This document shows, piece by piece, positions 1 to 8,233 of a stretch of DNA of 64,000 bases. Within the stretch, counting starts at the first letter, position 1, and every line of letters begins with the position of its first letter. The notes beneath the pieces were generated by a model, which was given only the letters and a program-made list of their open reading frames with translations, was not told the DNA's origin and searched no databases. The translations under genes and the position numbers were made by a program. This DNA is from Diplonema japonicum (Eukaryota; Euglenozoa; Diplonemea; Diplonemida; Diplonemidae), in contig OZ025710.1 of assembly GCA_964019335.1 (NCBI GenBank), forward strand, positions 62,001 to 126,000, given 5' to 3'.

Positions 1-3000
1 CGCGTCGCATGTGACTTCGTCTGTTGTTGGTCTCTTGTTCACACGCTCGTGTGTCTCGTCCCCTTCCTCTTCCGAGCTGTCCTCGCTTTCGCTCTGCTCG
101 CCCTCTGGGGGTGGTACCCGTCTGGTGATTTTGTCCTGGTACCACGCCTTTGGGTGGGTGTAGAAAACCCCTCCCGCCACGATCCTCCGGAGGTCTCTCG
201 CTGCCATTGCTCCTTGTGGTCCGAGTCTCATCAGCTCTCGCCACAGGTCGTTCGTGCGTGGGTCTGCGCCCCGGTCTAACCCCTCCATCGAGCGTCTTCT
301 GTCCTGTATGTGTTCCGCACGTCCCGACCTTAGCTTTTCTCGCACTACATGTGCGAATTTGTCCTTGTTCTCAGCTAGCATTTCGGTGAACTGCCCCCAG
401 TTTGTGCTGATCTTCGGGAGCCACCGCTTCATCGCGTTGCCTATCGGGCCCAAAGGTGTCGTTCTTGTCGGGTCTTGGTACCCTTTGGCAAGTCTCTGGC
501 ACCGCTCCCACACCTCTCCCAATTTTCGTCTCGTTCTGTATATGGCTGCTAGTGCTCTGTAGGGCGCTGCTACCTCTGGGTCGTGTGTGTGTCCGCTGAA
601 CAGGTTTGACAGCACCGCCGCTGGTGATCTTGTTCTGTACCTCGGTCCCCACAAGGCGTATGTCGCGGTTGATGTGAGCGATTTGAGGTATCCTTCCGAC
701 GGCGGCGCGAATGCAACATCATACAGACAGCTGGGTAGCACCGTTGTTCGCAGGACTTCCGCTTTCTGCCAGAAAGAGAGCTGAGTGGTCGCGAGCCTCC
801 GTAGCGTGTCGCCCGCCGCCCTGGCCCTGGTGTTGTCCGTCTGCGTCTGACCATCCGTGCGTATCCTCGCCCCCAGGATCTTGATCTTGTTCGTGGACCG
901 CAGCTGCCTTCCTGCTACCTCTATCCCTGGTGCCTTCGCTCCTGCTGCGAACACTTCGGACTTCTTCGTGTTGAGCTCCATGCCAACTATGTCGCAGAAT
1001 GCGGATGCACTGCCCGTGGCTTTTTGTAGTACTTCTGCTAGTTTCGCCAACAGGTATGCGTCGTCCGCATACGACAGAGTCTCCGCTCCCGTTCGTTCCT
1101 CCACACTCCTCATCAAGACCGCTAGTAGAGCGTTGATCATGATGATGGAGATCGGGCACCCTTGCAGGATTCCGTTTGTGGTTGTGAACTCCTCGCCTAC
1201 TCCTGTCGCGTATCTGAATCTCCTTCTGAGACCCTTGTACATCCCTTCTAACGCTCTCAGGATACCTTTGTCCATTCCCATCCGTTCCATCAGCTTCAGC
1301 ACCAGTTGTTGTGGAACTGTGTCAAAACACTTGGCGAAGTCTAGTGCGACACCCAACAACGGTGTCTTGTCCATCGCTGCTTCCTCTATCCTGGTGCAGA
1401 TGTCCATGAGAACGTCCTCTGTCCCATGTCTGGCCCTAAACCCGTGTTGAGTTTTGTGGATCCAGGATTCTTGCCATTCGAGAATATCACCAAGCCTTGT
1501 GCACGCCCATAATCTGTACACTGCCGACGTGACTGTTATGGGCCGATGCTCGAGTGGTCCTGCGTTCTTGGTCTTCGGGATAAGGGTCACCAGAGCTGTC
1601 AACGCCGACTCCGGCCATTTTCCTGTCTCCTCTACCTCATTGAGGAAAACAGCCCATGCGTCCAATATGGATACTGGTAGCCTTCGTAGCTCTGCCATCC
1701 GCCAGCCGTCTACCCCCGCTGCGCTTCTGGCCGTCTTTTTCTTCAGCACCTGCTTCAGGCGTATCCCAGTGATCGGTGTCCACACCATGTCTCTTTTTTC
1801 GATGTACGCACCGTACTCCTTCTCGAATGTTGCGTACGCGGGCTGGGGCTTGTCTCTGTATTTCGCAAAGACATGTTCCCAATGTTCCCTCATTGTCCTG
1901 TCCAATTCCTGCGGGTTTGCAATCGTGTCCTTTTCCATCTCCACAGTTGCTGTCCCCCGCTTGTCCTCGATTCCTTTCGCGCTGTCCACGAGCTCCTTCG
2001 TCTCTTTTCCTTGTTCGACTGAGTCAAGGTAGCTCCTGTGCCTTGCCGTGCGCTGTTCCTTCACCATCTCCCGTTCGCGTCTCTCCACCGCCTCTGACAT
2101 GATCTCTGCATCCGCCACCATGTCCTCGATGTTGGCCTGCGTCGGGTCAATGGGTAGGCACTTCACGCGCGTGTGTTCGAGCTCCCCGTTCAGGTTGTGG
2201 ATTGTGTTCACCGTAACCTTACTGAGCTGCCCTCCTCCTCTTTTCTGCAACATGTTGAGCTGCGTCTGAATGGCTCTCAGCCTGCCTCGCATTTTCTCCA
2301 GCCGTACTTGCATGATCGACGCTGCCCCACACGAGCCAGTTGTTGTTGGTGCACATAGTTGTCTCTGTTGCGGTTGTCTCACCTTGCCGCGGCCCCTATA
2401 AGGTGCCGTGCCGACGGTCTCGTCCCCCAGAAGTATCTTCTCGCTCGCCTCAGCTAGCGCGAGGTACGCCGCCTCCGGGTCTTTTCGCATGTGTTCCCTG
2501 AAATTGCTCTCCTGGAGTGCCTTACTCCCCTCTTCTTCTGCTGGTTCCACGCCTCCTGGGATTTCTCGGGGTATCATGTATCTCTTCACAGTCTGCTGGA
2601 ATCTCGCAAGTCTCAGCTCTACCGTCAGAGTCATATGGTCCGCCCCCTTTACATCCCTGCTTGTTCTGCAGCCCTGTAGCGCCTGTGCTGCGAAAGCGTT
2701 CAGGAGGATGTAGTCGATCCTCGATGCACAGTTCTTCCGAGTGAAGGTTGGCATCGGGTCTTCTCCTTTTCCCGCTGCGCATGCTCCTGCCGCATCAGTC
2801 CATCCGTTCATCAGCGCGTGACGAAGCTCATACGATCTTTTCTCGTCCGTGTTGAGGTCGCCTGCCACAATCACGGGGACGTTCCCGAGCTCCATCGCCT
2901 TCTTCCTGAGGACGTGCTGCAAGAGTCGTTCTCGTTGCCTCCTTGGTTCCTCTCCCTCCCCTGCTGGGCAGTACACGGTGATGATGTGCAGCCACATATT

Positions 3001-4011
3001 TTCCCCGTCTATGCTGACCCTTGTGTGTTGCCACCTACTGTTGATGTCTTGCTTAGCGTCATCCCTCTCGAGTGATGTTCCCAGAGCTGTTCGTGGCTCG
3101 CGTACAAAAGTCGCCAGGCCTCCTCGTCTTGCGATATCTATAGATATCAGACCTTCCTTGATCCTTCCCTGTTGCGGGTCTGCCCACATAGGTCTGTATT
3201 TTCGCTTCTTGTTCTTCTCTGTCGCGGATTTCATTGCGTGTGCCACCTCTTTCTGTCCTGCTGCCGTAAGTGCAGTCTCTTGTAGGCAGATCACGTCGAC
3301 GTCGAGCTGCATGACGCTTTCCAGCCTGTTCCTCAGAGACGCTACATTTGCAGTTGCGAGATGGAAAACCTGTGTCGGTGGCTTCTTGGTACTGCCTGTT
3401 TGTTCACCCTCACTACTTAGGACTTTAAGTGTGCGGTTACCAGCCTTCTCATAGGGGGTATGGCGCCCCTGACTCGCCCCCGTCCCAGTGGTCAGGACAC
3501 CCCTTCGTTCAGGGCCGGGTAGATTTCCCCGTTGTTGTAGAGTCGAAGTCTGGCCAGGTGCTGTAGCCTTCTTGTTCCGAGTACCAAGTGCCACCTTCAG
3601 CAGGTCCTCCATCTGCACTACCGTGGCCTCCGTCTTGCCCAACCAATCCATCATGTGTAGCGGCGCGAGTACAGCGTCGTAGTGCTGGGAGTCGTAAGCA
3701 ACTATAATCGTCTGCTTCGCCCCGTCTGGCTTCGTGGCTCGCACCATTCTCTTTTTTTTGTGGAGGATCCAGATACATGTCTGGGTTGCCCATCCTGCCG
3801 CTCCGAGGGTGTAGTAGTCCCCCCACTCTCCGTCATGCTCAATCCTTCTGAGAGAAAGGGAGTGTTTCCTTGCTTCTTTGTAAAACTCCGGGTTCGTCGC
3901 GATGTACTCTGCTGCCTGTGCGCGTACTGTGCTGGCGTTCCCTGCTCCTCGCGCCCTAGCAATTGCAGCGAACTGGCAATTTCCGTCCCCTTCCACTGGC
4001 ATGTATCTCAT
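1..4011 (-). CDS. LINE ORF2 polyprotein: OTU protease - AP endonuclease - reverse transcriptase (partial, C-terminus off window)
   Basis: The frame is open from the TGA at 4093-4095 to the left edge. The first in-frame ATG is at 4011 (next at 4002), immediately before the first domain. (1) OTU-type cysteine protease: DGNCQF with its Cys codon at 3976-3978, then EWGDYYTL, then SQHYD with its His codon at 3682-3684. (2) APE endonuclease about 3365-2630: LATANVASL, VICLQET, AGDLNTDEKR, and GADHM near 2632-2645. (3) Reverse transcriptase about 1760-900: SAAGVDGWR, then ALDFAKCFDTVP (motif A), GILQGCPIS (motif B) and YADD at 1060-1071 (motif C). The region after the RT is basic, then acidic, and leaves the window, so any RNase H or terminal zinc finger cannot be seen. 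The APE and RT would carry out target-primed reverse transcription. The OTU could process the polyprotein or remove ubiquitin; its role is unknown. It shares ORF1's reading frame. Confidence 0.9.
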   Translation of the reverse strand, partial: MRYMPVEGDGNCQFAAIARARGAGNASTVRAQAAEYIATNPEFYKEARKHSLSLRRIEHDGEWGDYYTLGAAGWATQTCIWILHKKKRMVRATKPDGAKQTIIVAYDSQHYDAVLAPLHMMDWLGKTEATVVQMEDLLKVALGTRNKKATAPGQTSTLQQRGNLPGPERRGVLTTGTGASQGRHTPYEKAGNRTLKVLSSEGEQTGSTKKPPTQVFHLATANVASLRNRLESVMQLDVDVICLQETALTAAGQKEVAHAMKSATEKNKKRKYRPMWADPQQGRIKEGLISIDIARRGGLATFVREPRTALGTSLERDDAKQDINSRWQHTRVSIDGENMWLHIITVYCPAGEGEEPRRQRERLLQHVLRKKAMELGNVPVIVAGDLNTDEKRSYELRHALMNGWTDAAGACAAGKGEDPMPTFTRKNCASRIDYILLNAFAAQALQGCRTSRDVKGADHMTLTVELRLARFQQTVKRYMIPREIPGGVEPAEEEGSKALQESNFREHMRKDPEAAYLALAEASEKILLGDETVGTAPYRGRGKVRQPQQRQLCAPTTTGSCGAASIMQVRLEKMRGRLRAIQTQLNMLQKRGGGQLSKVTVNTIHNLNGELEHTRVKCLPIDPTQANIEDMVADAEIMSEAVERREREMVKEQRTARHRSYLDSVEQGKETKELVDSAKGIEDKRGTATVEMEKDTIANPQELDRTMREHWEHVFAKYRDKPQPAYATFEKEYGAYIEKRDMVWTPITGIRLKQVLKKKTARSAAGVDGWRMAELRRLPVSILDAWAVFLNEVEETGKWPESALTALVTLIPKTKNAGPLEHRPITVTSAVYRLWACTRLGDILEWQESWIHKTQHGFRARHGTEDVLMDICTRIEEAAMDKTPLLGVALDFAKCFDTVPQQLVLKLMERMGMDKGILRALEGMYKGLRRRFRYATGVGEEFTTTNGILQGCPISIIMINALLAVLMRSVEERTGAETLSYADDAYLLAKLAEVLQKATGSASAFCDIVGMELNTKKSEVFAAGAKAPGIEVAGRQLRSTNKIKILGARIRTDGQTQTDNTRARAAGDTLRRLATTQLSFWQKAEVLRTTVLPSCLYDVAFAPPSEGYLKSLTSTATYALWGPRYRTRSPAAVLSNLFSGHTHDPEVAAPYRALAAIYRTRRKLGEVWERCQRLAKGYQDPTRTTPLGPIGNAMKRWLPKISTNWGQFTEMLAENKDKFAHVVREKLRSGRAEHIQDRRRSMEGLDRGADPRTNDLWRELMRLGPQGAMAARDLRRIVAGGVFYTHPKAWYQDKITRRVPPPEGEQSESEDSSEEEGDETHERVNKRPTTDEVTCDA

Positions 4012-4092
4012 GAGCAGCTGTTCGGCTGTGCTTCGCAGGAGTTGCCTCTCCGTTCCCTCTGTCCTCCCGCCGCCCCTCCATGCTCCTGCGTT

Positions 4093-4095
4093 TCA
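4093..4095 (-). other. In-frame TGA separating ORF1 from ORF2
   Basis: Codons of ORF1 and ORF2 have the same phase, and this TGA (context CGA TGA AAC) is the only stop between 5775 and position 1. The ATG that overlaps it (ATGA, at 4096) is in another frame and meets a stop after 46 codons at the OTU motif, so it cannot start ORF2. ORF2 is made either by readthrough of the TGA or by initiation at 4011, 81 nt downstream. Confidence 0.75.
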
Positions 4096-5775
4096 TCGCC
4101 TCACGCACGCGCGGCATACCTTGCGGCTGCATCCGTCAACCTGGCACCTAAGCTGGTACCGCTTCTTCGGCTGCTGCTTCTCGCAACCGTCGCACCACCA
4201 CCTCCCCTGCTTCTTCTCGCCCTCGTCGCGGTCTGGGTAGATGTGGGCGTGCCTGTCCGTGTCCCTCTCCCTCCGCCTTCGCTCGGTGTCCCTCGCTAGG
4301 CTCCGGCTCTTCGACTTCGACGACGCCCTCGACTTCGTCTTGGCCCTCGAGGTCGTCGTCTCCGCCGCGTATCCTGCCGTGGCCTGTTCCTCGGGCTCCA
4401 CCGACATCCTCACCCCAGACGGGGATCTCATCCTCGGCTTCGGTGATGGTGATCGTGATGCCGATTGTGTGGGGGGTGTCGTCTCCCTTGTTGACTTCCC
4501 TCCAACCTTCCGTTTCTTCTCTGTTGGCTTCCCAGAGAGCTTCTCCAGCATTGCCTTCAGTTCTTGCACTTCCTTTCTGAGAGCTACCACCTCCTGTTCG
4601 AGCATCTCTTCTTTTTTCGTAGGGCCTTGCAGTTGCTGCTGCTCCTTCTGTTGTTGTTCCCGCGTGTGCTGCTTTCCTTGTTGCTGTTGTTTTTCTTGCT
4701 GCGGGTGCTGTTGCTCAGGTGCTACCTTCCCAGCTTCGACCCACGCCTTCTGCCCGTGTGTCTTCCCGTATAGCGCCAGGAACTGGCGCTTCGTGTACGT
4801 GCGCCCCGCGTACTCTTCCGGGTCTGCGGGGTCCGTCCTCTTCTCCTCCTCCTGCTTTCGCACTGCCTTCGGCGGCGGCTTCCCTGCCTCCCACACCTCC
4901 GCCGTTCCTCCCTGCCATTTTATCTCCCCGAAACTTGGGGGTGCCTCCGCCTGCAACACAGCCACTGTGCCCCCCTGCTTCGGGATGGTGCGGATGACCA
5001 CCGCTTTCCACCCTGCTTCTTTGACAACCTCCTCGATGGTGGTTGTGTCCGCGCCCTTCGGGAGACCTCGGATGTCGTAGGTGGTCTTTCTGACAACCCC
5101 GAGGCCTTCCTTCAGGAGGTACTCCTGCACTTCCTCCCTTCTCTCGCTGACCTGCAGGCCCCATCCCTTGCCGTTCAGCGTCAGTGTCGCCGAGGGGGTG
5201 ATCCGTGTCATCACTGCCCCAAGTACGTTTTGTGCCAGCCAGTGCTGCCTTGTGGACATCCACAAGGCCCCCCTTTCCCTCCTCTCGATCTTCCAGGGAC
5301 CGTCCTCGTTCCCTAGCGCGGTCCCCTCCTGTTCCGGTGCCATCCAGATTAGGAAATCCATGACAGATTCCCCCTTCTTGCCTTCCCTCTCCATGTGTGG
5401 CCCTACGTGCACTCCCGTCAGGCCCGCCTTGCCGAGAAAAGCCATCACACTCTTTCTCGGGTCTTCCTTCGCCGCTTTCCATGCCTCGTCTCCTGCCGCC
5501 CACTCAGCCATGATGGCCCTGCAGGCGACCTCCTCCTTTGCGCCCTTCACCGGCGCCTTCTTCCTTTCCCCTCCTTTCCCGCTGGCCGCCTCCCTTGGCG
5601 CCACCAGCCGCTGCACCGTCACCGTCCCGCCACTCACCTTCTTCCCCACCCTCTCCGCCCAGTTTGGGCCCTGCCCGTCCCGGCGCGTCTGCACCGAGCT
5701 TTGCTCGGTCCCAGGGGCACCGCTTGGAGGTGCGCCGGGTTTGCTTGCTGATTGCTCTGATTGATGTTCGCTCAT
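4093..5775 (-). CDS. LINE ORF1 protein (560 aa) with coiled coil and C-terminal Cys cluster
   Basis: I chose the ATG at 5775 (MSEHQSEQ). It follows a 29-nt T tract and an AG by only 14 nt, and the open frame further upstream merely translates homopolymers. The protein is hydrophilic. Its centre has a segment resembling an RRM-like fold (YDIRGLPKGADTTTIEEVV, about residues 240-310). This is followed by a Q/K-rich coiled coil (QEKQQQQGKQ through LRKEVQELKAMLEKL), an Arg/Ser-rich stretch (SRSPSPKPRMRSPSG), and a C-terminal zinc-binding candidate: WWCDGC, then CQVDGC, then VCRAC at the extreme end. ORF1 proteins of LINEs usually bind the element RNA and act as chaperones, and this composition fits. 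It ends in TGA at 4093-4095 in the same frame as ORF2. The RRM assignment is weak; the Cys cluster is clear. Confidence 0.8.
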   Translation of the reverse strand: MSEHQSEQSASKPGAPPSGAPGTEQSSVQTRRDGQGPNWAERVGKKVSGGTVTVQRLVAPREAASGKGGERKKAPVKGAKEEVACRAIMAEWAAGDEAWKAAKEDPRKSVMAFLGKAGLTGVHVGPHMEREGKKGESVMDFLIWMAPEQEGTALGNEDGPWKIERRERGALWMSTRQHWLAQNVLGAVMTRITPSATLTLNGKGWGLQVSERREEVQEYLLKEGLGVVRKTTYDIRGLPKGADTTTIEEVVKEAGWKAVVIRTIPKQGGTVAVLQAEAPPSFGEIKWQGGTAEVWEAGKPPPKAVRKQEEEKRTDPADPEEYAGRTYTKRQFLALYGKTHGQKAWVEAGKVAPEQQHPQQEKQQQQGKQHTREQQQKEQQQLQGPTKKEEMLEQEVVALRKEVQELKAMLEKLSGKPTEKKRKVGGKSTRETTPPTQSASRSPSPKPRMRSPSGVRMSVEPEEQATAGYAAETTTSRAKTKSRASSKSKSRSLARDTERRRRERDTDRHAHIYPDRDEGEKKQGRWWCDGCEKQQPKKRYQLRCQVDGCSRKVCRACVRR

Positions 5776-5789
5776 GTTAGTTCCGCCCC

Positions 5790-5794
5790 CTTGG

Positions 5795-5823
<29 letters not shown>
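5790..5823 (-). promoter_or_regulatory. Predicted spliced-leader trans-splice acceptor for LINE ORF1
   Basis: On the minus strand a run of 29 T is followed by CCAAG, with the AG at 5791-5790, and the ORF1 ATG comes 14 nt later. This is the polypyrimidine-AG arrangement used for trans-splicing in euglenozoans. That a spliced leader is really added is inferred. Confidence 0.5.
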
Positions 5824-5826
<3 letters not shown>

Positions 5827-6068
5827 AGGAAAAACGCAAAAGGTTTCTTGACGCAACATATATTTTCGCGTCAATGTTTTGCGGGGCTCCTCTTTTTTTT
5901 TTTTTTTTTTTTGCGTTGCGGCAGTTGATGACGATTCAGTGCACTGTGGAATCCCCCCCCCCCCCCCCCATGCCTTACCAGCAGTTTTTTTTTCTGTTCT
6001 TTCTTCTAAAAAAAAACTCACAGTAAAAGACAATCCCTCTGGAGGACAGCCTCTTGTGGTGTGAGTTC

Positions 6069-6374
6069 CTATCTATTAATGCTCCCCTTCTGGAGCATAG
6101 CCTTCGTTCCTATTGTCGCCTTTAAAGCTTCTCGTAGTCTCGACACGCGTTCTTTCTTGTATGTCCCTTTCAACTCCTGTAGCTTTTGCGCTGTCTGTCT
6201 TGATGCGAAGATCGGTCTCCTGTTAAAGCCTATTGCAGCCTTGCCTCCGATCGCTGTGAGCGACTTGACCCTCTTTGCCCCGTCCGCAGGGAAGGGGCGT
6301 CTTATCCGTCTCGTTCTGCACACTGCGTTGGCTCTCTCCACCAACAGCTTGATTCTGCGTGCCTTCCTCTGCAT
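6069..6374 (-). CDS. Small basic protein, 101 aa, unknown
   Basis: The ATG is at 6374 and the stop is TAG. A 39-nt T tract (6429-6467, minus-strand sense) and several AG dinucleotides lie upstream, as at other gene starts here. The protein is very rich in Arg and Lys (QRKARRIKLLVERAN, RTRRIRRPF, KKERVSRLREALK), suggesting a nucleic-acid-binding or nucleolar role. I recognise no domain. The frame stays open upstream of the ATG to the T tract without another Met. It sits between the RhoGEF and the retrotransposon, ending about 290 nt before ORF1. It could be a host gene or a piece of an older element. Confidence 0.45.
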   Translation of the reverse strand: MQRKARRIKLLVERANAVCRTRRIRRPFPADGAKRVKSLTAIGGKAAIGFNRRPIFASRQTAQKLQELKGTYKKERVSRLREALKATIGTKAMLQKGSINR

Positions 6375-6427
6375 GTTGTAGACTCCCAGTGACTTACCGG
6401 TTGTCTCCTCAAAGTCGAGTGCAAGTT

Positions 6428-6428
<1 letters not shown>

Positions 6429-6467
<39 letters not shown>
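6429..6467. repeat. 39-nt A/T homopolymer
   Basis: An uninterrupted run of A on the plus strand (T on the coding strand), directly upstream of the small basic gene. It is one of many homopolymers of more than 20 nt that mark gene boundaries in this window. Confidence 0.95.
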
Positions 6468-6469
<2 letters not shown>

Positions 6470-6552
6470 CTTATGAATTATAAGAAAATCGAGTTAAGCG
6501 GTAACTTACCCTTCTTTTTTTCTTTGAGAAGATGAAATGGAAGCTTCCATGT

Positions 6553-8034
6553 CTAGTCGGATTTCTCCGTAAGGTCGACGCCTATAGACCGTTTAGACTG
6601 TGCAATGGTGCGCCTGACCCATGACTGCCTTGCGGCTTTGATGGCCTCGAGCCACATTGCCTTCTTTGCAGGTGTGTCAAGCACAAGGCCCAGCTTGAAT
6701 GACGAGGCGACGATGGTGAAGCCGCAGCTGTGCTTCGCTGCTGAGCGCGAGCTGAGCTCCGGGATAGTGTCCATGAGGTTGTCGATGTCGTCCAGCTGCA
6801 CCCAGAAGGACCTCTTCTTGAGGCCCCAGCTTGACTTCTTCTTTATGCACACGAGGAGGTCACTAAAGAGATACACCTTGCACTTATATGCAACATAGCC
6901 TGCATCGCCTTTCGTCACCTTTTCCATGTCCTCCTCTTGCAGGAAGTACCTCCCGGGTTTCACTAAGTTCCTTAGCTCGGTCGTCTTTTGTATTTCTTCG
7001 ACACGAGCGAACCTGTCGGACTCGTCCTTCTTCTTGTTGCAGTACTGGCACACGTCGCTGATCTCCTGGACAGCCTTTTCAAGCCTCTCGTCCTTCGCGT
7101 AGTTCGCCAGCCGTATCAACAGGTTCCTGTAGTTCACAAGACGCTGGATGGGCATGATCAAGAAGCTGCTGAACGACACGTCGTCCTCTGTGTCGTCCTC
7201 CTCTAGCTTGCGCTGCGTGCTGTCCAGGAAGTCCCTCACCTTGTCGTCCTTAGAGGCCACAAGGTCTTGTATCTTGTTCGTCCCTTTGATGTACTCTGCG
7301 TATGTCCGCATCAGTTTCAAGTTCTCCGCGAACACTGATGCGAAGTCCACCTCCGACATGTCGTCCATGGTGCCTCCTGCGCTCTTGATGGCCTTCCGCA
7401 TGTCACTCAGCAGCGTTGCGTTGCACGCCTTTATGTTCAGGAGCGACGCGTACATGTCCTCAATGAGTTGTGTTTCTTTCTTCTTGTTGTTAGACGAGAC
7501 GAGAGGCGTAAGGTACTTCGAGCAAACCTTCTCCAAGCGCTCCACGTAGGCCTCCTCCGTTGTGAGGATTTCCTTCTTGACAAGGTGGATCTTCATTCTG
7601 ATGTTCGGGTCTAGCTGCAGCGCAGAGGGCGCTCTGTAATCATAAGAAGATGCCGCGAAGGGACTGGGCATGTGGCCATTGGGAGGAGTGCGGAGGATGG
7701 GGAGGCCGGAGAACCTCACAGTGGAGTCCGTGGACATCCTGGGTGGGTACCTGATAGTAATGCTCCCACAGTCACCACCCCCTGCAAGGCTGCCACAACG
7801 GCTTTCCGCAGCCTCGCTGCATAGGGTCATGGACAACCTCACCCGTCTCACAGCACCGCCCTCGGAAACCGACCTCCGCATTGAAGCGTCCCTCCACTCC
7901 GGCACCTCTTTCTGCTTTTCTCTTGTCTCTTCTTTCTGTCTCTCAAGCTCCCTCTTCTCCCTTACAGATGGCTTCGTAGCCGCGTCATCAGGCAGCTTGG
8001 TGCGGAAGCACCCAAAAGACACACACTTGATCAT
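6553..8034 (-). CDS. Rho guanine-nucleotide exchange factor (DH-PH), 493 aa
   Basis: The ATG is at 8034. The N-terminal 140 residues are charged and low-complexity. A DBL-homology domain spans about residues 147-330: VKKEILTTEEAYVERLEKVC is the typical first helix, and IMPIQRLVNYRNLLIRL is the conserved third block (usual form P.QR...Y..LL). A PH domain follows at about 355-470 with YLFSDLLVCIKKKSSW and a closing Trp helix (AKKAMWLEAIKAARQSW). DH-PH proteins load GTP onto Rho-family GTPases, usually at the cortex, to control actin. Which GTPase it serves cannot be told from sequence. No other catalytic module is present. It is bounded by the LIM-like gene upstream and the small basic gene downstream. 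Confidence 0.9.
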   Translation of the reverse strand: MIKCVSFGCFRTKLPDDAATKPSVREKRELERQKEETREKQKEVPEWRDASMRRSVSEGGAVRRVRLSMTLCSEAAESRCGSLAGGGDCGSITIRYPPRMSTDSTVRFSGLPILRTPPNGHMPSPFAASSYDYRAPSALQLDPNIRMKIHLVKKEILTTEEAYVERLEKVCSKYLTPLVSSNNKKKETQLIEDMYASLLNIKACNATLLSDMRKAIKSAGGTMDDMSEVDFASVFAENLKLMRTYAEYIKGTNKIQDLVASKDDKVRDFLDSTQRKLEEDDTEDDVSFSSFLIMPIQRLVNYRNLLIRLANYAKDERLEKAVQEISDVCQYCNKKKDESDRFARVEEIQKTTELRNLVKPGRYFLQEEDMEKVTKGDAGYVAYKCKVYLFSDLLVCIKKKSSWGLKKRSFWVQLDDIDNLMDTIPELSSRSAAKHSCGFTIVASSFKLGLVLDTPAKKAMWLEAIKAARQSWVRRTIAQSKRSIGVDLTEKSD

Positions 8035-8233
8035 TGCATGTCCTGTTGTGGTGTTGCATTGCAGTGTGTTAATATTAAGAAGTGACTGGATACATAGGTC
8101 TAGTGTCTATCTATATTTAATTCTATAACTAATCTAGCTACTGAGTAGCTCTCGAGCGGGCCACCTTTCTTTTGAACTGCTTTTCGCTCTGCTGCTGTGT
8201 CTGCTGCTACTCTGTCTGCTGTAGTCACCTCTG

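Larger units (their letters stand above)
1..5823 (-). mobile_element. Non-LTR (LINE-type) retrotransposon, two ORFs, cut by the window edge
   Basis: The element is read right to left. It has a long T tract (5795-5823 on the minus strand), ORF1 (5775-4093) and ORF2 (4011 to beyond position 1). ORF2 carries an OTU-type cysteine protease signature, an apurinic endonuclease and a reverse transcriptase, so this is an APE-type LINE. No LTRs or integrase are visible. Both ORFs are uninterrupted apart from the single TGA between them, which suggests a recent or still functional copy. The 3' end, poly(A) tail and target-site duplication lie outside the window. The exact 5' end is not defined; position 5823 is only the end of the T tract. 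Confidence 0.88.

Noticed and set aside
857-2032. Long plus-strand open frames opposite LINE ORF2
   Set aside because: They are antisense shadows; the minus strand in that phase encodes clear reverse transcriptase motifs.
4051-4096. ATG overlapping the ORF1 stop (ATGA) as the ORF2 start
   Set aside because: It is in another frame and reaches a stop after 46 codons, before the protease motif is completed.
6490-6530. GTAAGT just after the RhoGEF stop as a donor of a short first exon for the small basic gene
   Set aside because: The phase of the candidate exon does not join in frame to any AG before the basic protein, and no other evidence supports it.
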